Assembly: GCA_023399465.1 (NCBI GenBank)
Contig: JAEWPB010000095.1
Location: 46,934 to 110,933 of the forward strand
From: Pseudomonadota bacterium
Lineage (GTDB): Bacteria; Pseudomonadota; Alphaproteobacteria; Rhizobiales; Rhizobiaceae
Direction of reading: 5' to 3'
DNA length: 64,000 bases
The notes under the pieces were generated by a model. That model saw only the letters and a list, made by a program, of their open reading frames with translations, ran no database searches and was not told the DNA's origin. Shown in pieces: positions 1-6,468 of the stretch (positions are counted from its first letter, which is position 1; every line of letters begins with the position of its first letter). Made by a program: the position numbers and the translations under genes.

Positions 1-456
1 CTCGTCGAGCACGGCCATGTGGATGTCGGGGTCGTCGAAGCCTTCCAGCATGAGGCGGGCGCGTTCGGCGCGGCCGAGGACGCTGCCGGACGGCGGGGCG
101 GAAAAGAGAACCGCCTGTTCTCCTGCCGGGGCAACGATCATCTCCACCGTCGCCTGAACGGGGACCCGGCGGAACCCGGAGCCCACGCGGATCGTGAGGG
201 TGCGCCGGTCGCTGACGGAATGGAGCTGCAGTGCGGAGGCCTCGAGCTGCCGGAACGTCACGTCCTCACGCGCCGGGCCTTCCTCGAGAAAATCATAGAT
301 GCTGGCATTGCCGAACAGGGCACTGCCGGCGCCATTGGCCCACAACACGCGGTCGACGTCGGCCGAAAACAGGACCATTGCTTCGCCGCTGGCGAATCGT
401 TCGCGCACGCGCTCGTGTACGGCGATGTCTATGAACGGATACTGCACTGCAGCCAT
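1..456 (-). CDS. cbrA: N-terminal part of a CbrA-like sensor histidine kinase (runs off the left edge)
   Basis: A minus-strand reading frame is open from an ATG at 454-456 to the window edge (152 codons, no stop). The visible part looks like a PAS-type sensory N-terminus (residues about 20-140, with a VLFSADVDRVLWANGAG-type strand/helix start). No transmembrane segment is seen, which fits the cytoplasmic PdhS/CbrA group of rhizobial cell-cycle kinases. The histidine-kinase and ATPase domains would lie outside the window. The name rests on sequence impression and on position: in Sinorhizobium meliloti cbrA lies next to the phasin gene phaP1, as here. CbrA feeds the CtrA cell-cycle relay and affects envelope and flagellar functions. 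It could be another PAS kinase of the same family. Confidence 0.6.
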   Translation of the reverse strand, partial: MAAVQYPFIDIAVHERVRERFASGEAMVLFSADVDRVLWANGAGSALFGNASIYDFLEEGPAREDVTFRQLEASALQLHSVSDRRTLTIRVGSGFRRVPVQATVEMIVAPAGEQAVLFSAPPSGSVLGRAERARLMLEGFDDPDIHMAVLDE

Positions 457-601
457 GTCGGAACCTGTCGTTCGGGTCACCGGACCTCTTCAGTCAATTT
501 AACGGTTTATTAATATCGTCGGAGTGAGGGCGGGTCCAGCTTTCTGCCGGGTTTTCGGGCAAAAGGGTTAACATTGGACGCTGGCCGGAGGGTGGGAATT
601 G

Positions 602-632
602 TGCGACGCACAAGGCATATTGCAGTGCACAA
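602..632 (+). promoter_or_regulatory. Twin PhaR (AniA)-type operator sites upstream of phaP
   Basis: Two 12-bp sites, TGCGACGCACAA at 602-613 and TGCAGTGCACAA at 621-632, both match the rhizobial PhaR motif TGCRNYGCASMA at every position. The first lies within a perfect 15-bp palindrome (599-613). They start 19 bp apart, close to two helical turns, and lie about 75-105 bp before the phasin start codon. PhaR is the polyhydroxybutyrate-sensing repressor of phasin genes, so this fits the downstream gene. Occupancy is inferred. Confidence 0.65.
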
Positions 633-706
633 AAAATTCATGTATATACCTACCATCCAATCATTGGGGCGCCTCGAAGAGGGTCCTATCAAAGGAGCGC
701 TAAGAA

Positions 707-1156
707 ATGGCTACCAAGAAGAATGATGACGTGTTTGCAATGAATGCCTTCGATCCGGCCAAGTTCGCCGGCAGCTTCCGTGATTTCGCTGAAAAGGGCG
801 CGGCCCAGTCGCGCGATGCCTTCGCACGGATCAAGACGGCGGCCGAGGAAGCGACGAAGACCGTAGAGGCAACGATGGAAACGGCCCAGGCCGGCACCGT
901 CGAGATCGGTCTGAAGGCGATCGACGCGCTGCGCACCAATGCCGAAAGCTCGCTGACCCACATGGAAGCGCTGCTTGGCGTCAAGTCGGTTTCCGAATTG
1001 ATCGAGGTGCAGAGCGCCTTCATGCGCAAGCAGGCAGAGACCGCAATCGAGCAGGCGAAGTCGATGCAGGAAGCGAGCCGCAAGGTTGCCGAACAGCTCG
1101 CCAAGCCGGGCAAGGACGCTGCAGAGAAGGTGATGGCGAGCTTCAAGGCGGCCTGA
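707..1156 (+). CDS. phaP: Phasin (polyhydroxyalkanoate granule surface protein)
   Basis: This 149-residue protein is small, mostly helical, and rich in Ala, Lys and Glu with few aromatics, and it has the pattern of the phasin_2 family (MNAFDPAKFAGSF near the start, then long amphipathic helices from about residue 25 to the end). Phasins coat polyhydroxybutyrate granules and control their size and number. The start is supported by an AAAGGAG ribosome site 10 bases upstream. Two PhaR-like operators lie upstream and a strong terminator follows, so it is probably transcribed alone. Its place beside the cbrA-like gene matches S. meliloti phaP1. Confidence 0.88.
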   Translation: MATKKNDDVFAMNAFDPAKFAGSFRDFAEKGAAQSRDAFARIKTAAEEATKTVEATMETAQAGTVEIGLKAIDALRTNAESSLTHMEALLGVKSVSELIEVQSAFMRKQAETAIEQAKSMQEASRKVAEQLAKPGKDAAEKVMASFKAA

Positions 1157-1207
1157 TCGGGCACGCGGGACAGCCGCCTTCTCCAGCCGTGAGAGATGCA
1201 GTTTAGG

Positions 1208-1237
1208 AAAGGCCGAAGGAAATTTCGGCCTTTTTTT
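1208..1237 (+). terminator. Rho-independent terminator of phaP
   Basis: A 10-bp perfect stem (AAAGGCCGAA at 1208-1217 pairs with TTCGGCCTTT at 1224-1233) is followed by a run of T to 1237. It lies 50 bases after the phasin stop codon. Confidence 0.9.
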
Positions 1238-1315
1238 GTATTCGTGCGGAAGGGGCTTGCAAAACGGAAAGAACCCTCGTATGTGACCCCCATGACGCCG
1301 CCGGGCGTCGAATGT

Positions 1316-1392
1316 GCGGTTGTAGCTCAGTTGGTTAGAGCGCAGGTTTGTGGCACCTGAGGTCGCTGGTTCAACTCCAGCCAACCGTACCA
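1316..1392 (+). tRNA. tRNA-His (GTG)
   Basis: The 77 bases fold as a full cloverleaf: acceptor GCGGTTG/CAACCGT, D stem GCTC/GAGC, anticodon stem CAGGT/ACCTG around loop TTGTGGC (anticodon GTG at loop positions 3-5), T stem GCTGG/CCAGC with TTCAACT loop, discriminator A and encoded CCA. The base before G1 is T, so there is no encoded G-1, and the discriminator is A73 with a G1:U72 pair. This is the unusual histidine tRNA known from alphaproteobacteria. A reverse-transcriptase gene follows immediately downstream in the opposite orientation. Confidence 0.96.
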
Positions 1393-1501
1393 CTCTCTCG
1401 CCACAACGTTCTCCTTGGATTGGCCAGTTTGCAACGGCCGAATTCGGTTGCGATCCGTCCCTCGTCTTCCATTCTGTCTGATCGAAAGTTCGGGAGATGT
1501 T

Positions 1502-2842
1502 CTATATCGTTCCTGCATCGATCGCGGTGCTTTTGCCCGAGTCAGGCGTGCGCGGATATGCAAAAGGGCTGCGATCCTGCTCTTCAAGCGCTGGGAGGCC
1601 AAGCAGCGACCTATGCTGCGCTTTTCTCCAAGCGCTTCCATATGCTCCGATGAATCCTCGAACCAAGTTATCGACCTTTCGATCGATCTCCCGGAACAGC
1701 GGTGCGTCGTTACAAAACCAATAGTGCTTTCCCCAGCCGTCAATAATTCCTTCAACCTTCTTGAGGGTCCCGATAAAGGTATGGGGTCTGTTGATGGCTT
1801 TCCCATCCTGAACAGCGAAAAGTGCCTTCTTGCTTTCCGTAAATGTCCGTTCCACCGACGCAAGAAATCGTTTTTGGGCAGTCGTACTGGGACGAATAAT
1901 TCCTGGCTTTACTTCGACACCCAAGAAAATGAAGCCAGCTTTCATGCACACGGCGCCTGCAGACGAGTTTTCTGGTGACAGTTCCATGTCAAGAGTTTTT
2001 AGGATTGCTGTCGCCTTTCGCAGTCTCGCGTTGGCAGCCTTTGCTGTCGGTGCTAAGATAATAAAATCATCAATATACCGAATGCATCGGCAATCCCCTT
2101 CATTCATTCTCTGATCGAAATCAGCGAGGATGATATTGCCCAAAAGTGGCGAAAGGGAATTTCCCTGTGCAACTCCGATGTCCTGGATTGGGAAGTCGGC
2201 GGCCTTTTCACGCAGTGCTTCCATGTTGGACAATTCGGTGGTGATCGCCATAGCGACGAAGTCTACAAACTGGTCGTCGTTTATCGCTGATCGGATGGTG
2301 GTGAGAACGTGAGACTTTGATATTCGCGTGAAAAATGAACGAATATCAGCAGTCACATAAAATTGTGCACCGTTTTCTATTGCATTCAACGCTTCTTTTA
2401 TCGCTGCAGGGACAGCAGTGGGATTGTCGCGCTTGCCCTTGTTCTCGACAATTGTGCGCCTCACTCCGCCGAAACTGTGACGGGTTTCCACATAACTCTT
2501 AATTGCGGGTATCGTTAAGAGGACATTAAGGACAGCTCTTTGGACAATCCGAGCTTCCACTGATGCCAAAACAAGAGGACGGAACTTACCCGTTTTGCGT
2601 CCACGAAAATCCAGCTTCGGGATCGGAATGCCCCTTGCTTGCCCAAATTCGAACTTGCCATGAGATAGGCGATGGCAAAGTGACCGAATTCTCGCGCCCG
2701 AGTTCTCCGCAAAGTCTCCGATTTCCTTGCGGACGACCTCCGACTGTGACATTCGCGCGTTCTCTTGGATGACGCGCCACGCATTTTCTATGTTGTCCTG
2801 CTTCCAAACTGCTCGCAGAAGGGGTGAGGTAAATGGCATCAT
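1502..2842 (-). CDS. Stand-alone reverse transcriptase, possibly a defence-associated type
   Basis: This 446-residue protein has the palm and finger motifs of reverse transcriptases: RPLVLASVEARIVQRAV (88-104), the first catalytic aspartate in VTADIRSFF (D166), AQGNSLSPLLGN (225-236) and the YIDD active site (256-259), followed by a FLGVEV strand (about 306-311). After the palm there is a helical thumb-like tail to residue about 415. I see no endonuclease, maturase HNH, primase or CRISPR domain. There is no recognisable group II intron around it. Length and solo layout fit the unknown-group/DRT-type reverse transcriptases that defend against phage together with an upstream non-coding RNA. Assignment to a numbered class (for example DRT2) cannot be made by eye, and a retron or group-II-like enzyme remains possible. 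Base composition is lower in GC than the flanking genes, suggesting transfer next to the tRNA. Confidence 0.85.
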   Translation of the reverse strand: MMPFTSPLLRAVWKQDNIENAWRVIQENARMSQSEVVRKEIGDFAENSGARIRSLCHRLSHGKFEFGQARGIPIPKLDFRGRKTGKFRPLVLASVEARIVQRAVLNVLLTIPAIKSYVETRHSFGGVRRTIVENKGKRDNPTAVPAAIKEALNAIENGAQFYVTADIRSFFTRISKSHVLTTIRSAINDDQFVDFVAMAITTELSNMEALREKAADFPIQDIGVAQGNSLSPLLGNIILADFDQRMNEGDCRCIRYIDDFIILAPTAKAANARLRKATAILKTLDMELSPENSSAGAVCMKAGFIFLGVEVKPGIIRPSTTAQKRFLASVERTFTESKKALFAVQDGKAINRPHTFIGTLKKVEGIIDGWGKHYWFCNDAPLFREIDRKVDNLVRGFIGAYGSAWRKAQHRSLLGLPALEEQDRSPFAYPRTPDSGKSTAIDAGTI

Positions 2843-3130
2843 TAGGGTCCTGTTGGTTGGCCTGACCCGTCCGACGGTTCCTGTTCCCCGCAGCGTTACC
2901 TTTCGGCCCGTTCCGCGCGACGCCTACGGCAACTCTCGTTGTCGCATCGCCGTGGCATTGACCCTCGGTCCCGACGGAAATGACGCCCGCCGCGAGTCCT
3001 GCCATGTTACAAAGTCATTACACTAATGACGCGTATTTTTCGCGTCAACGTGCTGCCGTTGATATGAGCAGCTTTCCCCATAGGAATTGTTTTATTTGAA
3101 TTATGCTCTTTAGAAAGCTGTATGTTTTGG
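2843..3130 (-). ncRNA. Candidate structured leader / non-coding RNA of the reverse transcriptase
   Basis: The gene-free stretch before the reverse transcriptase contains three perfect inverted repeats: CAGCTTTC/GAAAGCTG (3069-3076 and 3113-3120), TGACGCG/CGCGTCA (3027-3033 and 3041-3047) and GTCATTA/TAATGAC (3014-3020 and 3024-3030). Closer to the start codon are shorter GC-rich hairpins such as GGGTC...GACCC and CCGTCCGACGG. No convincing protein is encoded. Several defence reverse transcriptases carry a template RNA of a few hundred bases in this position, so this is a reasonable candidate. The alternative is an ordinary promoter with operator palindromes. Confidence 0.35.
3020..3048 (-). 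promoter_or_regulatory. Candidate promoter of the reverse transcriptase
   Basis: On the minus strand TTGACG (complement of 3043-3048), a 17-base spacer and TAGTGT (complement of 3020-3025) form a sigma-70-like promoter. The two overlapping palindromes at 3014-3047 cover its spacer and -10 region, as an operator would. Transcription would begin near 3010, leaving a leader of about 170 bases before the start codon at 2842. Confidence 0.4.
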
Positions 3131-3323
3131 TTGTATTTGTGTGGCGGCGGCGTATCGCACCCAATTTGGATCTAACGGTCTTCCGATCTGGTTGCCGGAA
3201 AACGGAGTTCTATATCTTCCTTCGCGGATAGGCCTGACGGCCGCGGTTTGCCCGGGATGAAGCGTCTTCAGGTCCGGCCGAAAAGGCGCGGGGCGACCGG
3301 GATTTCAGGAAGGGAGACCGGCA
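3131..3323. other. Remainder of the gap between the reverse transcriptase and the CDGSH gene
   Basis: Together with the leader above, 2843-3323 is a 481-base gap. This part begins AT-rich and becomes GC-rich near 3230. It should hold the promoter of the CDGSH gene. I see no gene and no duplicate of the tRNA-His 3' end that would mark an attachment site. Confidence 0.5.
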
Positions 3324-4013
3324 ATGAAGGGCAGTGCCAACATACGGATCACGGTTACGCGCAACGGCCCCTACCTCGTCGTCGGCGAAGTACCGCTTTC
3401 CGAACAGATTATTGGCGCCGATGGCGAGGGGCTGTCGCAACAGTGGATCGCAAGCGACCTGCCGTCTGCAGGGCCGAAATTCTCCCTCTGTCGCTGCGGT
3501 CACTCGAGCCACAAGCCGTTCTGCGATGGCACGCACGCGAAGATCGGCTTCGACGGCACGGAGACCGCCGATCGCGCCCCCTATCTCGACAAGGTGCAGG
3601 CCTATGACGGCCCTCAGCTGGCGCTTCTGGATGCCGAGGAGCTGTGTGCGTTCGCGCGGTTCTGCGACCCGAATGGCCAGGTGTGGAACCAGGTGGCGGA
3701 AAGTGACGACCCCGAGATCCGCCGCACGTTCGTGCGCCAGGTGCACGCCTGTCCGTCGGGACGTCTGGTCGTCTGGGACAAGGAGACAGACGCGGCGGTG
3801 GAGCCTGAGCTCGAGCCTTCCATCGGCTTCATCGAGGACCCGGCGGAAGGATGCAGCGGGCCGATCTGGGTACGCGGTGGCATTGCCGTGGTTTCGGCCG
3901 ATGGCGCGGAATACGAAATCCGCAACCGCGTGACGCTGTGCAGGTGCGGCGCGTCCAACAACAAGCCGTTCTGCGACGGCACCCATGCGGCGATCAAGTT
4001 CCAGGCGAAGTAG
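3324..4013 (+). CDS. CDGSH iron-sulfur protein with two CDGSH domains around a ferredoxin-like segment
   Basis: The 229-residue protein has two complete CDGSH cluster motifs, C56-x-C58...C67-D-G-T-H71 and C206-x-C208...C217-D-G-T-H221, each able to bind a 2Fe-2S cluster through three Cys and one His. Between them, residues about 95-170 carry further cysteines (C108, C114, C143) in the pattern of a divergent single-cluster ferredoxin (Fer4_19). Such proteins are taken to be redox or iron-sulfur handling proteins, but the substrate is unknown. The start follows an AAGGGAG ribosome site. The following small stress-type genes (DUF982, PRC-barrel) run in the same direction but with gaps of about 70-100 bases. 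Confidence 0.88.
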   Translation: MKGSANIRITVTRNGPYLVVGEVPLSEQIIGADGEGLSQQWIASDLPSAGPKFSLCRCGHSSHKPFCDGTHAKIGFDGTETADRAPYLDKVQAYDGPQLALLDAEELCAFARFCDPNGQVWNQVAESDDPEIRRTFVRQVHACPSGRLVVWDKETDAAVEPELEPSIGFIEDPAEGCSGPIWVRGGIAVVSADGAEYEIRNRVTLCRCGASNNKPFCDGTHAAIKFQAK

Positions 4014-4109
4014 GGCGGCGGCCGTCCGTGGCATGTGGAAGCTCGCCGCGGCCCTTGAAGTTGCATGATCGGATCGCGTCACCTGTCATCGGAACGCGGG
4101 GAGGGAGAC

Positions 4110-4397
4110 ATGGCGGTATACGAGGTTTCCTGGAGCAGCCCGCTCACCATTCAGTTGCGAACGGGCGATCCGCGCACGTTCTCAAGCACCACGGAAGCGC
4201 TGATGTTTCTGGAGCACGAATGGCCGACGATCGGCGGCCAGCACTATCAGTGGGCATTGCTGACCTGTCGTCATGCCGAGGAGCGCCGAACCTCGGCGAC
4301 CGTCTGCCGCGAGAAATTCCTCAAGGCCTGTATGGAGGCGGGTCTGGTGCCGCCGCTCGAGACTGGGCCCACCGGCGATGCCGGGGAGCGAGGCTGA
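4110..4397 (+). CDS. DUF982 family protein
   Basis: This 95-residue protein has the DUF982 pattern (PLTIQL near the start, a central WP-x-IGGQHYQWALLTCR, then a short helix). The family is nearly confined to Rhizobiales, is often present in many copies per genome and has no known function. I chose the ATG at 4110 because GGGAGGGAG precedes it closely; the frame is open 15 codons further upstream without a ribosome site. Confidence 0.75.
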   Translation: MAVYEVSWSSPLTIQLRTGDPRTFSSTTEALMFLEHEWPTIGGQHYQWALLTCRHAEERRTSATVCREKFLKACMEAGLVPPLETGPTGDAGERG

Positions 4398-4469
4398 GGC
4401 CCCGCGCTTTTCTCGGAACCATCCGTATCCGGCATCGTTCCCCCTCTGTAACGCAAGGAGGAAATCACG

Positions 4470-4841
4470 ATGTTCGAAGATGCAACCGTCAAGGAAACCC
4501 ACGATCTTATCGCCAGCGACAAGGTGGTCGGCACCGATGTCTATGGGCCGGATCGCAAGCGCATCGGCTCGATCAAGCGCATCATGCTCGAAAAGCGCAG
4601 CGGCAGGGCCGCCTATGCCGTCCTCAGCTTCGGCGGCTTTCTGGGCATTGGAGATGATTACTATCCGCTCCCATGGACGTCGCTCGCCTATGACGAAACC
4701 CTCGGCGGCTTCGTGACCAATGTCACCAGGGCGCAGCTCGACAATGCGCCGAGCTATCCCGAGGGCGAGGACTTCAGCTGGACGCCGGACAACGGCCGCA
4801 GGATCTACGAATACTATCACGTCCCGACCTACTGGGCCTGA
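4470..4841 (+). CDS. PRC-barrel domain protein
   Basis: A 123-residue soluble protein with a PRC-barrel fold: the segment about 15-85 has the beta pattern VVGTDVYGPDRKRIGSI...AYAVLSFGGFLGIGDDYYPLPW typical of this family in rhizobia, where such small proteins are stress-induced and of unknown mechanism. A strong AAGGAGG site lies 9 bases before the ATG. A GC-rich hairpin (CCCCGCGG/CCGCGGGG, 4859-4879) follows but lacks a T-run. Confidence 0.8.
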   Translation: MFEDATVKETHDLIASDKVVGTDVYGPDRKRIGSIKRIMLEKRSGRAAYAVLSFGGFLGIGDDYYPLPWTSLAYDETLGGFVTNVTRAQLDNAPSYPEGEDFSWTPDNGRRIYEYYHVPTYWA

Positions 4842-4933
4842 TCAGTCGAGACCGGATGCCCCGCGGGAATACCGCGGGGCTTCGGGCGTGACGGCCATCG
4901 CGGCCGATCGCGACTTCATGCTATCCTGTCTTC

Positions 4934-5452
4934 ATGGCTTCTGAACCAGAAATAGCCGCTGCGACAACCGTCGAGGACTATCAGTGCTTCGCGGCGCTCG
5001 TGCGCGAATATGTCGACTGGTGCAGTGAACGCTATGCCGACGAACCCGGTTTCATGAAGCAGGTATTCGGCCATCAGGCGATCGAAAGAGAGTTGCAGGC
5101 GCCGGAATGCAGCTACGGGCCGCCGGTCGGCCGGACCTTGCTGGCGCGTGCGGATGGCGAGGCCGTCGGCTGCATTGCCTATCGCCGCATCGGCGATGCG
5201 ATCTGCGAGATGAAGCGGCTATATGTCCGGAAAACCGTGCATGGTCGCGGCACCGGCCGGAGGCTGTGCCTGGCGCTGCTGGACGCGGCGCGACAGGACG
5301 GCTACGCACTCGTGCGCCTGGATACCGCAAGCCGGCTCGCCGAGGCGATCGCGCTTTACCGGTCGCTGGGCTTTCGCGGCTGTCCTGCCTACAACCACTA
5401 TCCCCTCGAGCTTGCTGTTCATATCGTCTATATGGAATTGCCGCTCGTCTGA
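4934..5452 (+). CDS. GNAT family N-acetyltransferase
   Basis: The 172-residue protein has the GNAT core. Strand beta-4 (EMKRLYV) runs into the acetyl-CoA loop VHGRGTGRRL at about residues 97-106, followed by helix ALLDAARQDGYALVRLDTASRLAEAIALYRSLGF, a classic motif A/B arrangement. The acceptor substrate cannot be predicted. It ends 22 bases before the convergent LysR gene. Confidence 0.88.
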   Translation: MASEPEIAAATTVEDYQCFAALVREYVDWCSERYADEPGFMKQVFGHQAIERELQAPECSYGPPVGRTLLARADGEAVGCIAYRRIGDAICEMKRLYVRKTVHGRGTGRRLCLALLDAARQDGYALVRLDTASRLAEAIALYRSLGFRGCPAYNHYPLELAVHIVYMELPLV

Positions 5453-5474
5453 TGTCCCTCAGGGTAAAGGGGCA

Positions 5475-6356
5475 TTAGAGAAAGATCGTCCGCTCGGCGC
5501 TGACGGCCTCCTGGATGAAGTCGACGACGGTGCGCACCCGCATCAGGTCGCGGGCGCTCTCGTGATAGGTGGTCCAGTAGGAGCGCCTGATGGCCTGGTC
5601 CGGCAGGATACGCTCGAGTTCCGAATACTGCCGGGCGATGTAGTTGTGCAGGATGCCGATGCCGGCGCCCGACCGCACCGCCTCGGTCTGGCCGGTGGCG
5701 CTCGAGATCTCGAAAGCCGCATCCCAGCTGCGCATGATCTCGCCGGTAAAGTTAAGCGATGCGGAAAACAGCAAGTCTTCGACATAACCGATGCGGCGAT
5801 GAGCCTTGAGGTCGTCGATCGTCTCCGGTCGTCCCTTCTGCATGAGATAGGTCTTTGAGGCGTAGAGGCCGAGGGTGTAATCTGTCAGCCGGGACGAGAC
5901 GAGCCTGCCCTGTTCCGGCTGCTCGATGGTGATGGCGATATCGGCCTCCCGCTGGGACAGCGAAAACGACCGCGGTACCGGTACCAGCTGGATCTTCAGT
6001 TCCGGATAGCGGTGGGTCAGCTGCCCGAGCCGCGGTGCAAGGAACGAAACTCCGAAGCCGTCGGGCGCCCCGACGCGCACAGTGCCGGCGATCGCCGTGT
6101 CGATCCGCCCGACATGTGCCTGCGCCTGCAGCATCTCGGTTTCCATCCGCTCCGCGGCGGCCAGGAACACTTCGCCTTCGGCCGTCAGCTCGCAGCCATT
6201 GGTGCGGCGCACGAGCAACTGCGTCTTGAGCGCTTCCTCGAGCGCCGTTACCCGCCGGCTCAGGGTGGCGTGGTTGACGCCGAGCCGTTTCGATGCCGCC
6301 AGGATCTGCCCGGTGCGGGCCACCGCAAGGAACATGCGCACGTCGTCCCAGTTCAT
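5475..6356 (-). CDS. LysR family transcriptional regulator, probable regulator of mmsA
   Basis: A 293-residue LysR protein with a winged helix-turn-helix at residues 1-60 (VARTGQILAASKRLGVNHATLSRRVTALE broken as family pattern) and a C-terminal substrate-binding effector domain from about residue 90. It is transcribed divergently from mmsA with 112 bases between them, the usual layout for a LysR protein controlling its neighbour. The shared region holds an inverted repeat at 6381-6419 that could be its binding site. The effector is unknown and may be a valine or inositol breakdown product. Confidence 0.9.
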   Translation of the reverse strand: MNWDDVRMFLAVARTGQILAASKRLGVNHATLSRRVTALEEALKTQLLVRRTNGCELTAEGEVFLAAAERMETEMLQAQAHVGRIDTAIAGTVRVGAPDGFGVSFLAPRLGQLTHRYPELKIQLVPVPRSFSLSQREADIAITIEQPEQGRLVSSRLTDYTLGLYASKTYLMQKGRPETIDDLKAHRRIGYVEDLLFSASLNFTGEIMRSWDAAFEISSATGQTEAVRSGAGIGILHNYIARQYSELERILPDQAIRRSYWTTYHESARDLMRVRTVVDFIQEAVSAERTIFL

Positions 6357-6380
6357 AAGGGTGCCTCGTTATATAAAAAA

Positions 6381-6419
6381 TGCACAACGGTTCCTTATAG
6401 CAGGCGATTGCTTTGTGCA
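6381..6419. promoter_or_regulatory. Inverted repeat in the LysR/mmsA divergent promoter region
   Basis: TGCACAA (6381-6387) and TTGTGCA (6413-6419) form a perfect 7-bp inverted repeat with 25 bases between the arms. It lies between the two divergent start codons and is a candidate LysR-type operator. No experimental support. Confidence 0.4.
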
Positions 6420-6468
6420 AAGTGTAGTGCGATGGTCGTTGCCATACGAACAACAGAGGAGGATTTCC

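Noticed and set aside
1360..3250. A duplicated tRNA-His 3' end that would mark an integrated element around the reverse transcriptase
   Set aside because: I looked downstream to 3250 and saw no repeat of the tRNA 3' segment.
4859..4879. A terminator after the PRC-barrel gene
   Set aside because: The stem is strong but there is no T-run, so I mention it only as a hairpin.
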